Positions 50,821 to 60,978 are shown, counted from the first letter of the stretch. The stretch is DNA of 64,000 nt from an uncultured Erythrobacter sp. (GCF_947497915.1 NZ_CANMIJ010000002.1:124001-188000); one strand, 5' to 3'. The notes: generated from the sequence alone by a model not told the origin. Numbers and translations are program-made.

Positions 50821-51561
50821 ATGACTTCGGTACCAATTCGCAATGCAATTTTCGCTTTGTTCGCAGCCATTTGGGCGGCATTCTCTTTGCCAGCTTACGC
50901 GCAGGATACGAGTGATGATGCGGCAGTTTCACAAGTCGATGCACACGCCGATCTTCATGCCGCGATCCAGTCCGGTCTTGATCAAGACACAATGCTCCAA
51001 AACACACTTGATTCAATCGAGCGTGAATATGCGCGGATCCCGGATTTCATTCAGTTGGAAGCTTCCAGCCCCGGTTTTATCAGCGCGTATGTCGAGGCGC
51101 TCCGACCTGTTTTTGAAACGTCAATGGCGCGCGCCAATGCCGAGATGAAGGCAAACATGATCAACCTGTTCCGCGAAGAATTTACGCGGGAAGAGGCGAG
51201 CGAAATTGCCGCGCATTACCGCACAGATGCGATGAAACGCCTGCTCGGCAATGTCTCGCGCAGCTTTTCACCTGACAGCACAATTTCCAATATCGAGGAA
51301 GGCGCGCCGATCTCACAAAACCAGGTCGACCGCGACCTTACCCGCGCTGCTGTTTCAGGCGCGGTGCAATTATCGGCAGATGACCGCGCAGATATCCAGA
51401 AACGGATGGCCGAGAGCGCGGCGTTGAGAAAATTCGAAGCGCTCACTCCGAAAATTCTCGAAATTCGCACAGCGCAGGAAAATCAACCTTTGCGGCCTGA
51501 TGAAGAAGCCCAGCTGATGAAGCTCGCAGAAGCGTTCTTTGCCGAGCGTTTCGGCAACTAA
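50821..51561 (+). CDS. DUF2059-like exported protein
   Basis: Signal peptide; NLFREEFTREEASEIAAHYRTDAMKRLLGNVSRSF. Confidence 0.7.
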   Translation: MTSVPIRNAIFALFAAIWAAFSLPAYAQDTSDDAAVSQVDAHADLHAAIQSGLDQDTMLQNTLDSIEREYARIPDFIQLEASSPGFISAYVEALRPVFETSMARANAEMKANMINLFREEFTREEASEIAAHYRTDAMKRLLGNVSRSFSPDSTISNIEEGAPISQNQVDRDLTRAAVSGAVQLSADDRADIQKRMAESAALRKFEALTPKILEIRTAQENQPLRPDEEAQLMKLAEAFFAERFGN

Positions 51562-51612
51562 CAGACCGAAAGGGTGCGGGCCGTCACCGGCCGTCTCATA
51601 TCCCGCTTCGAA

Positions 51613-52620
51613 CTAAAACGTGTAACCCAGCCCGATACCGGCAATAAACTGGCTCGCATTGCCGCGCTGGCTGGTGAATGGCGTATCCGCTGCATCACCC
51701 ATCAGGCGCGAAAATCCGCCTACGCCGTAGATATTCAGTCCGCCATTCAGCACGTCCCCGTCCAGATCGACGGTCGCAATCGCCGTCACACCCAGGCTGT
51801 TTAAACCGCCATCGGCGTCGAATTGCGGCAGGCCTGTCGCAGTGCTTTGCGCGGGCGATACCGAGTAATAATAATCCGCAAACTCGTCATCGACGAAGCT
51901 TGCGCTGCCGATCAATTGAATGGCTGAACCGCGCCCCAGAGGAGTGAAATAAGAAATGCCCGGCTCGATCAGCATCCCGTCATGCGCGCCCAAAACGTCC
52001 CAGCGCACAGCGGTGGAAATGCCGACACGGTCAAACCGGTTGAGCACTCCGGGGAAACTGACGCCGCCCTGCACACCCACTTCGAGAGCGGTGTCCAGAT
52101 CACCGGCGAGCTCGACAACCGGATCTTTAATCTGGCCATTGCGATCGCCGCGAATGCGGAAGGTTGGGCCAAAGGAGAAGCTCGTCTCTGGCGGGCCGGC
52201 ACCCGGAGCCTCCGACAAAAGATCGAGGTTAAAGCCCGGGCCATTGGGCGAAATGCCCACGCCGCCCACTCGCCCGACGATCAAAGGCAGCGGGATCACG
52301 ACATAATCGTCCGATCCGGAATAACTCGGGGTAAGGCCCGCGCCGACACCGACGGTCAGCCACGTTTCGTCAAACACACTGTCAGCAAAACCGGGAGGCG
52401 GGCCGCCTGATGCAACAACCTCTGGCGGGCCGCCAGCGCCCTGCGGACGGCCATCCTGCGCAGCCGCATCGACAGCTGCTGGCTTATCGACTGCCTCATC
52501 AACCGCTTCATCGGCATGTTCTGCGTCCGCATCATCGGCAAGCGCCGGAGCGGACAAGGACACGCAGCCAGCAAGTGCAACCGCTTTAAGCGAGGTGGAA
52601 AGGAGGCGTTTTGTTTTCAT
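51613..52620 (-). CDS. MipA/OmpV family outer membrane protein
   Basis: WLTVGVGAGLTPSYSGSDDYVVIPLPLIVGRVGGVGI; C-terminal GIGLGYTF. Confidence 0.92.
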   Translation of the reverse strand: MKTKRLLSTSLKAVALAGCVSLSAPALADDADAEHADEAVDEAVDKPAAVDAAAQDGRPQGAGGPPEVVASGGPPPGFADSVFDETWLTVGVGAGLTPSYSGSDDYVVIPLPLIVGRVGGVGISPNGPGFNLDLLSEAPGAGPPETSFSFGPTFRIRGDRNGQIKDPVVELAGDLDTALEVGVQGGVSFPGVLNRFDRVGISTAVRWDVLGAHDGMLIEPGISYFTPLGRGSAIQLIGSASFVDDEFADYYYSVSPAQSTATGLPQFDADGGLNSLGVTAIATVDLDGDVLNGGLNIYGVGGFSRLMGDAADTPFTSQRGNASQFIAGIGLGYTF

Positions 52621-52805
52621 GGCGGGGTTTTGCATAGCGTTACACTTACTCTTGCTGAACGCGATGGTTTCCCGAATTGCGCCAAAGGGTTGGTTTTTCA
52701 CGAAGTAGGCACGAAACACTGCGCCGGATAGACGAATAATGAATCTGACCAAGCGGTCTGTCTTGCATTGCCCCGCGAGAGCCGGTGGACTAGGGCACAG
52801 CCTGC

Positions 52806-54050
52806 ATGACACCTTCAACCCGCGATACCGGATCTGACCCCGCCAATCCTGCCGTATGTGATGTGGCGATCGTGGGCGGCGGCCTGTCAGGCGGACTCAT
52901 CGCGTTGGCGCTGCATCAGGCAAGGCCAGATTTTCGCATTGCCTTGATCGAAGGCGGTAAAACGCTGGGCGGCAACCACCGTTGGAGCTGGTTTTCCAGC
53001 GACCTGTCGGACGAAGGCCGCGCTCTGTTGTCCTCGTTCCGCAAGGAAGGCTGGGATGACGGATACGAAGTTCGCTTTCCCAAATACAAGCGCAAGCTAA
53101 AAACCGGATATCGCTCGCTTTCGTCGGTCAATTTTCATGAACGGCTTTCCCGTGCACTGCCCGAAGGCACCCTGCATCTGGGTCGCCGTGCGAGCGGCAT
53201 CGATGCGCGCGGGGTCGACTTTGACGATGGCTCGCGCATCAATGCACGCTGCGTGATCGATTGCCGCACTTTTTCGAGTAGCCAGCATTTGCGCGGCGGC
53301 TGGCAGGTGTTTCTGGGCCGCCATATGAAGCTGGAAGAAGCGCACGGCATCGCCCGCCCTGTGATCATGGACGCCGCCGTCGATCAGGTCGCACCGCACG
53401 GCAATGGCGGGGCATATCGGTTTGTCTATGTCTTGCCGCTGGGCGCGCATGATGTGTTTGTCGAAGACACCTATTACGCCGATGATCCAGACCTTGATCG
53501 AAGCGCGCTTTCGGCGCGGATTGATCAATATTGCCACCAAAACGGCTGGCAGGACGGGACGCCCGTGGGCCATGAAAGCGGCGTTCTGCCGGTGCTGACG
53601 GGAGGCAATTTTTCCGCCTATCAGGACGAAGTGAGGATCGAAGGCGTCACCATTGCCGGGGCACGGGGCGGATTCGTACACCCACTCACCAGCTACACCA
53701 TGCCAATGGCGGTTGAAAACGCGCTCGCCATCGCGGCAGAGGCCGATTTGCCCGGGCCTCAGCTTGCCGCGATGATGGAAGCGCGCGCCAAAACCCATTG
53801 GCGCAAAACCGGCTATTACCGCTTGCTTGGAAGATTTCTTTTCTTCGCGGCGAAACCAGACAAACGCGTAAACGTATTCCAAAGGTTCTACAGTCTTCGC
53901 GAAGGGCTGATCGAGCGGTTCTATACAGGCAAGTCCACGGCGTTTGACCGGGTGCGCGTCCTGTGGGGTGATCCGCCCGTATCTATTCCGCGCGCAATCA
54001 CTGCGATGTTCAAGCGGGGTAAGCCCCTCAAACCGGAGAAAACGGCATGA
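52806..54050 (+). CDS. crtY: lycopene beta-cyclase
   Basis: CDVAIVGGGLSGGLIALALHQARPDFRIALIEGGKTLGGNHRWSWF; followed by crtI. Confidence 0.95.
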   Translation: MTPSTRDTGSDPANPAVCDVAIVGGGLSGGLIALALHQARPDFRIALIEGGKTLGGNHRWSWFSSDLSDEGRALLSSFRKEGWDDGYEVRFPKYKRKLKTGYRSLSSVNFHERLSRALPEGTLHLGRRASGIDARGVDFDDGSRINARCVIDCRTFSSSQHLRGGWQVFLGRHMKLEEAHGIARPVIMDAAVDQVAPHGNGGAYRFVYVLPLGAHDVFVEDTYYADDPDLDRSALSARIDQYCHQNGWQDGTPVGHESGVLPVLTGGNFSAYQDEVRIEGVTIAGARGGFVHPLTSYTMPMAVENALAIAAEADLPGPQLAAMMEARAKTHWRKTGYYRLLGRFLFFAAKPDKRVNVFQRFYSLREGLIERFYTGKSTAFDRVRVLWGDPPVSIPRAITAMFKRGKPLKPEKTA

Positions 54051-55636
54051 ATGCCCCCGTAGCGGAAAACGCTAAACTTGATTTGGGTCTGCCCACCGCA
54101 GGCGGCAAAGGGATCAATCCCGCAATGGCCGAGAAATACGCTGGCAAAACTGTTTGCGTAATCGGCGCCGGTTTCGGCGGCATGGCGCTTGCCCTTCGTC
54201 TGCAATCGCACGGCATCAAAACCACCGTCGTTGAATCGCGCGACAAGCCCGGTGGCCGCGCATATTTCTGGGAAAAAGACGGCTTCACGTTCGATGCCGG
54301 CCCGACTGTCATCACCGACCCGCCTTGCTTGAAAGAGCTGTGGGAGCTGACCGGCCACGACATCGCCGAAGATGTCGAGTTGATGAAGGTTCATCCGTTT
54401 TACCGGCTCAATTGGCCCGACGGCACCAACTTCGATTATTCGAACGTCGAGGACGAGCTCTACGCCGAGATTGCCAAGCTAAACCCCGATGATGTGATCG
54501 GATACCAGCGCTTCCTAGAATATGCCGCGGGCGTATACGAAGAAGGTTATGTGAAGCTGGGCCATATCCCGTTCCTCGATTTCAAGAGCATGTTGAAAGC
54601 GGCCCCTGCGCTGGTCAAGAAACAGGCATGGCGCAGCGTTTACAGCATGGTCGCCAGCTACATTCAGGATGAACGCCTGCGCGAAGCATTCAGCTTCCAC
54701 ACCCTGCTGGTCGGCGGCAGCCCGATGAAAACATCGTCCATCTACGCCCTGATCCACAAGCTGGAGAAAGACGGAGGCGTTTGGTGGGCGCGCGGCGGCA
54801 CCAACCGTTTGATCGCGGGCATGGTGCGCCATTTTGAACGCCTCGGCGGGACGATGCGCGTCGGTGACGGGGTGAAACAGGTTCACACCATCGGCACGCG
54901 GGCGACCGAAGTCGAAACGGAAAGCGGCTGGAAAGAGCGTTTTGACGCGGTCGCATCCAACGCCGACATCATGCATTCATACAAAGACCTGCTGAGCGAA
55001 AGCGCGCGCGGCCCGAAATACGCGAAATCATTGGCTCGCAAAAGCTATTCGCCGTCGCTGTTCGTGGTGCATTTCGGGCTTGAGGGAACATGGCCGGGTA
55101 TCCCGCATCACATGATCTTGTTCGGCCCGCGCTACAAAGGCTTGGTCGATGACATCTATAAAAACGGTGTCTTGCCGCAGGATTTCTCGATCTATCTGCA
55201 CCACCCGACCGTGACCGATCCGAGCATGGCACCCAAGGGCAAAAGCACATTCTACGCGCTGGTTCCGGTGGCTCACATGGGCAAGATGCCGATCGACTGG
55301 GATGTCGAAGGGCCGAAGCTGGAAAAGGCGATTCTCGACGAAGTGGGCCGCCGCCTGATCCCCGACATTCACGACCGGATCGTGACGAAATTTCACTACG
55401 CACCGAAGGATTTCTCGGCCGATCTCAACGCGCACCTTGGCAGCGCGTTCAGCCTTGAGCCTGTGCTGTGGCAGAGCGCGTATTTGCGCGGTCACAACCG
55501 CGACGATGTGATCGACAATTTCTACCTCGTCGGCGCGGGCACCCACCCGGGCGCAGGCATCCCCGGCGTGGTCGGCAGCGCGAAGGCCACCGCCGGTATT
55601 GTGCTGGAGGATTTGGCAGCTAAAGCGAAGGCATGA
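54047..55636 (+). CDS. crtI: phytoene desaturase
   Basis: VCVIGAGFGGMALALRLQSHGIKTTVVESRDKPGGRAYFWEKDGFTFDAGPTVITDP; GAGTHPGAGIPGVVGSAKATA. Confidence 0.97.
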   Translation: MNAPVAENAKLDLGLPTAGGKGINPAMAEKYAGKTVCVIGAGFGGMALALRLQSHGIKTTVVESRDKPGGRAYFWEKDGFTFDAGPTVITDPPCLKELWELTGHDIAEDVELMKVHPFYRLNWPDGTNFDYSNVEDELYAEIAKLNPDDVIGYQRFLEYAAGVYEEGYVKLGHIPFLDFKSMLKAAPALVKKQAWRSVYSMVASYIQDERLREAFSFHTLLVGGSPMKTSSIYALIHKLEKDGGVWWARGGTNRLIAGMVRHFERLGGTMRVGDGVKQVHTIGTRATEVETESGWKERFDAVASNADIMHSYKDLLSESARGPKYAKSLARKSYSPSLFVVHFGLEGTWPGIPHHMILFGPRYKGLVDDIYKNGVLPQDFSIYLHHPTVTDPSMAPKGKSTFYALVPVAHMGKMPIDWDVEGPKLEKAILDEVGRRLIPDIHDRIVTKFHYAPKDFSADLNAHLGSAFSLEPVLWQSAYLRGHNRDDVIDNFYLVGAGTHPGAGIPGVVGSAKATAGIVLEDLAAKAKA

Positions 55637-56214
55637 AACGTCTCGCTGTCTATTGCGGTTCGGCCACGCCCGAAGATCCGCGCTACATGGAACTCGCACG
55701 CAGTGTCGGGACCGGCCTTGCAGAGCGAGGTATTGGCGTCGTCTATGGCGGCGGCAGGCTCGGCCTGATGGGAGCGGTTGCGAATGGCGCGAAGGATGCT
55801 GGCGGCGAGGTGATCGGCGTGATCCCCGAGGCTCTCGTCAATTCAGAGGTCGCCAATCACAATTGTGATGAGCTGATCACAGTCACCGGCATGCACGAGC
55901 GCAAACAACGCTTTACCGATCTGTCAGACGGCTTCGTGACCATCCCCGGCGGCGTCGGCACGATGGATGAATTGTGGGAAGCGATGAGCTGGGCCCAGCT
56001 CGGTTATCATTCCGATCCGGTCGGCCTGCTCAACGCCTTCGGGTTTTACGATGATCTGATCGCGTTCAACGCCAAGATGGCCAATGTCGGATTTGTTCGG
56101 CCAGCTCACCAGAACATCCTGATCTCGGCGGATACTTTACCCGATCTCCTCGATAAGATGGCGGCTTATGTGCCCCACACGCCGATCTTCAAGATGAAGG
56201 CAGACGACCTTTAA
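55633..56214 (+). CDS. LOG family / TIGR00730 Rossmann-fold protein
   Basis: LAVYCGSA...GRLGLMGAVANGAKDAGGEVIGVIPEAL; FVTIPGGVGTMDELWEAMSWAQLGYH (PGGxGTxxE). Confidence 0.93.
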   Translation: MKRLAVYCGSATPEDPRYMELARSVGTGLAERGIGVVYGGGRLGLMGAVANGAKDAGGEVIGVIPEALVNSEVANHNCDELITVTGMHERKQRFTDLSDGFVTIPGGVGTMDELWEAMSWAQLGYHSDPVGLLNAFGFYDDLIAFNAKMANVGFVRPAHQNILISADTLPDLLDKMAAYVPHTPIFKMKADDL

Positions 56215-56239
56215 GGCATGCTTTTGTTACGTCGACCAA

Positions 56240-56319
56240 GCCGGCCCGCGCCCTCCACCCTTCCACCTGGATTAGTTTCCGGTAGGCTCCGGGTGGAAGG
56301 GTGGAGGGCGCGGGCCGGC
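56240..56319. repeat. perfect 28-bp inverted repeat (hairpin) between LOG gene and crtB
   Basis: 56240-56267 GCCGGCCCGCGCCCTCCACCCTTCCACC and 56292-56319 its exact reverse complement. Confidence 0.95.
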
Positions 56320-56333
56320 GCGGAACGCTCATC

Positions 56334-57287
56334 ATGAAAGTCGACGCCGCCCGCCGCACCGCTTTGGTTGAACACGCTCGCCAGACGATAAAGGTTGGCT
56401 CGCAAAGCTTCTCCGCTGCATCGCGCCTGTTTGATCCAGAAACGCGTGAGCGCGCTTGGCTGCTTTATGCGTGGTGCCGCCAGTGTGACGACATCGCCGA
56501 TAACCAAGTGATGGGCGGCGAATTGGGCGACCAATCAGACCTCGACAGCCGCCTAAACCTGATCCGCAAACTCACAGCCAAAGCCTTCGCTGGCGAGCCC
56601 ACGGGCGATCCCGCTTTCGACGCGCTCGGTGTGGTGGCGGAGGAGTGCGGGCTTACCCCCGCCATGGCCGAGGATGTCATCGCTGGATTTGCGCTGGATG
56701 CCGAGGATTGGCGCCCGCGCGAAGAGGGCGACATGCTGCGCTATTGCTTCCATGTCGCAGGCGCCGTGGGCGTCATGATGGCCGTGGTGATGGGCGTCGA
56801 TCCCGAAGATCAGGATACGCTCGACCGCGCCAATGATCTCGGCCTTGCCTTCCAGCTATCCAATATTGCGCGCGACATTGTCGAAGATGACGCCGTGGGC
56901 CGGTGCTACTTGCCGCTGATGTGGCTGGTGGAAGAAGACATTGAACCGGGCCAGCACACCAAGCCGCACCACCGGCAGGAACTGGCCGATATGGCCGAAC
57001 GTCTCGTTGAACTCGTCGAAAAACACGAAGCCGCCGCGCGCGTTGGCGCGTCCCGCCTCCCCTTCCGCAGCCGCTGGGCTGTGCTGTCCGCCGCGCGCAT
57101 TTACGGCGCGATTGGACGCAAAGTGCGAAAGCGCGGGACCGAAGCGTGGAACAGCCGCACCTATGTGCCGCGCTACGAAAAAGCATGGCACGGCGCGCGC
57201 GCGTTCCTGTCGGCGGCCATCAACCGTGAGAAACATCCTGACGGCCCAATCACATGGGGCATTGCGGATTTCCGACCAAACGCTTGA
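56334..57287 (+). CDS. crtB: phytoene synthase
   Basis: LLYAWCRQCDDIADNQ; AFQLSNIARDIVEDDAVGRCYLP; start refined to MKVDAARRTA at 56334. Confidence 0.95.
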   Translation: MKVDAARRTALVEHARQTIKVGSQSFSAASRLFDPETRERAWLLYAWCRQCDDIADNQVMGGELGDQSDLDSRLNLIRKLTAKAFAGEPTGDPAFDALGVVAEECGLTPAMAEDVIAGFALDAEDWRPREEGDMLRYCFHVAGAVGVMMAVVMGVDPEDQDTLDRANDLGLAFQLSNIARDIVEDDAVGRCYLPLMWLVEEDIEPGQHTKPHHRQELADMAERLVELVEKHEAAARVGASRLPFRSRWAVLSAARIYGAIGRKVRKRGTEAWNSRTYVPRYEKAWHGARAFLSAAINREKHPDGPITWGIADFRPNA

Positions 57288-57318
57288 AGCGATTGGCGCG
57301 CGGGACTAATCCCGAAAC

Positions 57319-59220
57319 ATGATCACAAAACTCCTCATTGCCAATCGCGGCGAGATTGCCTGCCGCATCATCCGCACCGCGCGCGAAATGGGCGTGGCGA
57401 CCGTCGCGGTCTATTCCGATGCCGATGCCAAGGCGCTGCATGTGCGCCAAGCCGATAAGGCGGTGCATATCGGCCCCTCACCCGCAGCGGAAAGCTATCT
57501 GGTCGGTGAAAAGATCATCGCTGCTGCGAAGGAAACCGGCGCGGAAGCGATCCATCCCGGTTATGGTTTTCTGTCGGAGAATGCCGACTTCGCCCGCGCT
57601 GTGATCGCGGCGGGCCTGATCTGGGTCGGGCCGAAGCCTGAGAGCATCGAGGCGATGGGGCTTAAGGACGCCGCCAAAGAACGAATGATCGCAGCAGGCG
57701 TGCCAGTAACGCCGGGCTATCTGGGCGAGGATCAATCGGTCGAACGTCTAAAGAAAGAGGCCGACGCCATCGGCTACCCCGTGCTGATCAAAGCGGTCGC
57801 AGGCGGCGGCGGTAAGGGTATGCGCAAAGTCGACGCTCCCGAGAACTTCGCCGCCGATCTGGAAAGCTGCCGCCGCGAGGCCAAGGCGAGCTTTTCCAAT
57901 GACGAAGTGCTGCTGGAAAAGTGGATCACCTCGCCCCGCCATATCGAGGTGCAGGTGTTCGGCGACAGCCACGGCAATGTCGTCCACCTGTTCGAGCGTG
58001 ATTGCTCGCTGCAACGCCGCCACCAGAAAGTGATCGAGGAAGCCCCCGCCCCGGGCATGGACGAGGCGACCCGCGCAGAAATCTGCGCCGCCGCCGTGCG
58101 CGCGGCGAAAGCGGTCGATTACGAAGGCGCTGGCACAATTGAGTTCATCGCCGACGCCAGCGAAGGCCTGCGCGCCGACCGCATTTTCTTTATGGAGATG
58201 AACACCCGCCTTCAGGTCGAGCACCCGGTGACCGAAGAGATCACCGGGGTGGACTTGGTGGAATGGCAATTACGGGTCGCAAGCGGCGAGCCGATCCCGC
58301 TGAAGCAGGAAGAGCTGAGCATCAATGGCCACGCGATTGAAGCGCGGCTCTATGCGGAGGATCCGGCAAAGGGATTTTTGCCGAGCCCTGGTACGATCTC
58401 AAATCTGGAGTTTGCGCGCGGTCCGCGCATTGAAACTGGAGTAGAGGAAGGCGACAGAGTTAGTCCAAACTACGACCCTATGATCGCCAAAATTATTTTT
58501 CACGCGACTAGCCGAGACGATGCGATCGAAGGTCTACTTGCAAGCCTCAATTACAGTTACTGCGCACCACTTAACACGAACCAAGGGTTCCTGTTCGAGT
58601 GCTTGGACTTGGCTGAGTTCCGGGGAGGCCAACTGGACACGGGATTGATTGAACGAAAAAGTGATGTCCTGCTCTCACCTGACAGTCCAAGTCAAAGTGC
58701 CGTCAATGCTGCTGCGAACCGCTATCGCGGCGATTTTCTTGATTGGAGCAATAGCCTTAGCCCGTCAGGTGTGCTCCGAACTGGCATGTTCGGCTTCAGA
58801 CTGAACCGGTCGGCGCAGGAGCAAGTGACCCTTCACTCGAATGGCGATGCAGTTGTTGGACACACGGTGCCAAGTGGTATTGACGTGGCGGTCTGCACCA
58901 CCATGACTGCAGAAATGCTTATTTTTGCAACTGAGCGAGGTCAAACCTACACCCTCTCCGCTAGAGGCCCAGATGGAACCGGGGCAACCTCCGCCGCAGA
59001 TGGCGCGATCCTCGCGCCCATGCCGGGCAAGGTGATCGCGGTCGATGTGAGCGATGGCCAAGCGGTTAAAGCCGGCGACCGCCTTATGGTGCTCGAAGCG
59101 ATGAAGATGGAGCACGCGCTCACCGCGCCGTTTGACGGCACTGTCACAGAGCTTGCGGCGAGCGAAGGCGGGCAGGTGCAGGTTGAAGCGGTGCTTTGTG
59201 TGGTGGAGCCAACCGAATGA
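57319..59220 (+). CDS. acetyl/propionyl/methylcrotonyl-CoA carboxylase alpha subunit (biotin carboxylase + biotinyl domain)
   Basis: KLLIANRGEIACRIIRTAREMG; VLIKAVAGGGGKGMRKV; biotinyl motif VLEAMKMEHAL. Confidence 0.95.
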   Translation: MITKLLIANRGEIACRIIRTAREMGVATVAVYSDADAKALHVRQADKAVHIGPSPAAESYLVGEKIIAAAKETGAEAIHPGYGFLSENADFARAVIAAGLIWVGPKPESIEAMGLKDAAKERMIAAGVPVTPGYLGEDQSVERLKKEADAIGYPVLIKAVAGGGGKGMRKVDAPENFAADLESCRREAKASFSNDEVLLEKWITSPRHIEVQVFGDSHGNVVHLFERDCSLQRRHQKVIEEAPAPGMDEATRAEICAAAVRAAKAVDYEGAGTIEFIADASEGLRADRIFFMEMNTRLQVEHPVTEEITGVDLVEWQLRVASGEPIPLKQEELSINGHAIEARLYAEDPAKGFLPSPGTISNLEFARGPRIETGVEEGDRVSPNYDPMIAKIIFHATSRDDAIEGLLASLNYSYCAPLNTNQGFLFECLDLAEFRGGQLDTGLIERKSDVLLSPDSPSQSAVNAAANRYRGDFLDWSNSLSPSGVLRTGMFGFRLNRSAQEQVTLHSNGDAVVGHTVPSGIDVAVCTTMTAEMLIFATERGQTYTLSARGPDGTGATSAADGAILAPMPGKVIAVDVSDGQAVKAGDRLMVLEAMKMEHALTAPFDGTVTELAASEGGQVQVEAVLCVVEPTE

Positions 59221-59272
59221 CGGCAACTGCGCTGCACCGAACGGTTGCGCAGCAACCGCAAGGGCGACCGCC

Positions 59273-59333
59273 CGCCCGCAGCGCCGACAGGCGCGAGGAA
59301 ATCGCGCGCCGAATGGCGCGCGGAACACAAAAA
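59273..59333. repeat. 61-bp intergenic repeat, copy 1
   Basis: CGCCCGCAGCGCCGACAGGCGCGAGGAAATCGCGCGCCGAATGGCGCGCGGAACACAAAAA. Confidence 0.9.
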
Positions 59334-60883
59334 TGACCTGGGAACGCGAACTCGAAGAACTACGCCATCGCGAAGCCCTCGCCGAACAGATGGGCGGCGC
59401 GGACAAGGTCGCGCGCCAGCATGGACGCGGCAAGATGGATGCCCGCGCGCGGCTTGCTGCGCTTTGCGACGAAGGCTCGTTCCGCGAAATCGGCAAGATT
59501 GCGGGTAAAGGGCATTACGACGAGAACGGCGATTTAACCGGCGTAACCCCTGCCCCGTTCCTGTTCGGCAAAGCGACCGTCAATGGTCGGCCTATCGTTG
59601 CCACAGCCGATGATTTCACTATTCGCGGCGGCGCGGCGGATGCGGGGATTAAACGCAAGATGGTCCAAGCCGAGCAGATGGCGCACGAGTTGAAATTGCC
59701 CATCGTCAAGATGATCGACGGCACCGGCGGTGGCGGCTCGGTCAAAACGCTCGAACAGATCGGCGCGACTTATATTCCGGCGGTTCCCGGCTGGGGCGAC
59801 ACGGTCAAAAACCTTGATACTGTGCCCGTTGTCGCGCTGGCGCTTGGTCCAACCGCAGGCCTTGGCGCGGCGCGGATTGTCGCCAGTCACTACTCGATCA
59901 TGGTGCGCGGGCTCTCGCAGCTTTTCGCCGCTGGCCCCGCGGTCGTCGATGGCCTTGGCGCAGGCTACAAAAGCGCGGACGATCACCAGCAAGCCAAAGA
60001 AGAGCTCGGCGGGGTGGACATCCACACCCGCAACGGTGTGGTCGACGATGAGGTGGCGAGCGAGGCAGAAGCCTTTGCCCGCGCGCGGTATTTCCTGTCT
60101 TTTATGCCGGAGCATGTCGGGCAGCTTGCCCGCCGCGCTGCGCCCACCGATCCGGTTGACCGGCGCGAGGACGCTCTGCTCAGCCTCGTCCCGCGCGATG
60201 ATAAACAGGTCTATTCCATGCGCCGCGCGATGGACATGATCCTCGATAGCGGCACCACTTTTGAAATCGGCAAGAATTGGGGCCGCGCCGCGATCACAGC
60301 GCTCGCCCGCCTCGATGGTTATCCCGTCGCCGTTATCGCCAGCGACCCCAGCTTTTTGGGCGGGTCATGGGAAGCCAAAACCAGCGAGAAAGTCGAACGC
60401 TTTGTCAAACTGGCCGATCAATTCCGCCTGCCCATCGTCCACCTCGTCGACAATCCCGGTTTTATGATCGGGCGAGAGGCAGAGATGGCGGGCACGATCC
60501 GTTACGGCGTGCAAGCGATGAACGCGATCTACAAGGCCACCGTGCCGCTCGCCAGTATCGTGATGCGGCGGGCATACGGGATCGCGGGCAGCGCGATGAG
60601 CAATGCGGACCTGTATCAATACCGGTTCTGCTGGCCATCTGGGGATTGGGGCAGTCTGCCCATCGCGGGCGGCCTAGAGGTTGCTTACAAGTCCGAAATC
60701 GCAGCGAGCGATGATCCGGCAGCGGAGCTGGAGGCGATCAAAGAGCGGCTCAACAAGGTCACCTCACCCTTCCGCAGCGCAGAGTTGTTCAATGTCGAGG
60801 ATATCATCGACCCGCGCGACACAAGGCCATTGCTGTGCGAATTTGCCGAGCTGGCGTGGCGTAAACTCAACGCAGAGCACTAA
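59334..60883 (+). CDS. acyl-CoA carboxylase beta subunit (carboxyl transferase)
   Basis: MTWERELEELRHREALAEQMGGADKVARQHGRGKMDARARLAALCDEGSFREIG; ASDPSFLGGSWEAKTSEKVERFVKLADQFRLPIVHLVDNPGFMIGREAE. Confidence 0.95.
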
Positions 60884-60914
60884 AACGGGCCGCAGGTCCG
60901 CAAGCCCGACTGGG

Positions 60915-60975
60915 CGCCCGCAGCGCCGATAGGCGCGAGGAAATCGCGCGCCGGGTGGCGCGAGGAAAACAAAAA
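60915..60975. repeat. 61-bp intergenic repeat, copy 2
   Basis: CGCCCGCAGCGCCGATAGGCGCGAGGAAATCGCGCGCCGGGTGGCGCGAGGAAAACAAAAA; 5 differences from copy 1. Confidence 0.9.
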
Positions 60976-60978
60976 GTC

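Noticed and set aside
56301-56333. crtB start at MEGAGRRGTLI
   Set aside because: Lies within the inverted repeat; MKVDAARRTA at 56334 is a more plausible start
59132-59333. N-terminal extension of the carboxylase beta ORF
   Set aside because: Extension overlaps the alpha gene's biotinyl region and the 61-bp repeat; MTWERELEEL at 59334 matches family N-termini
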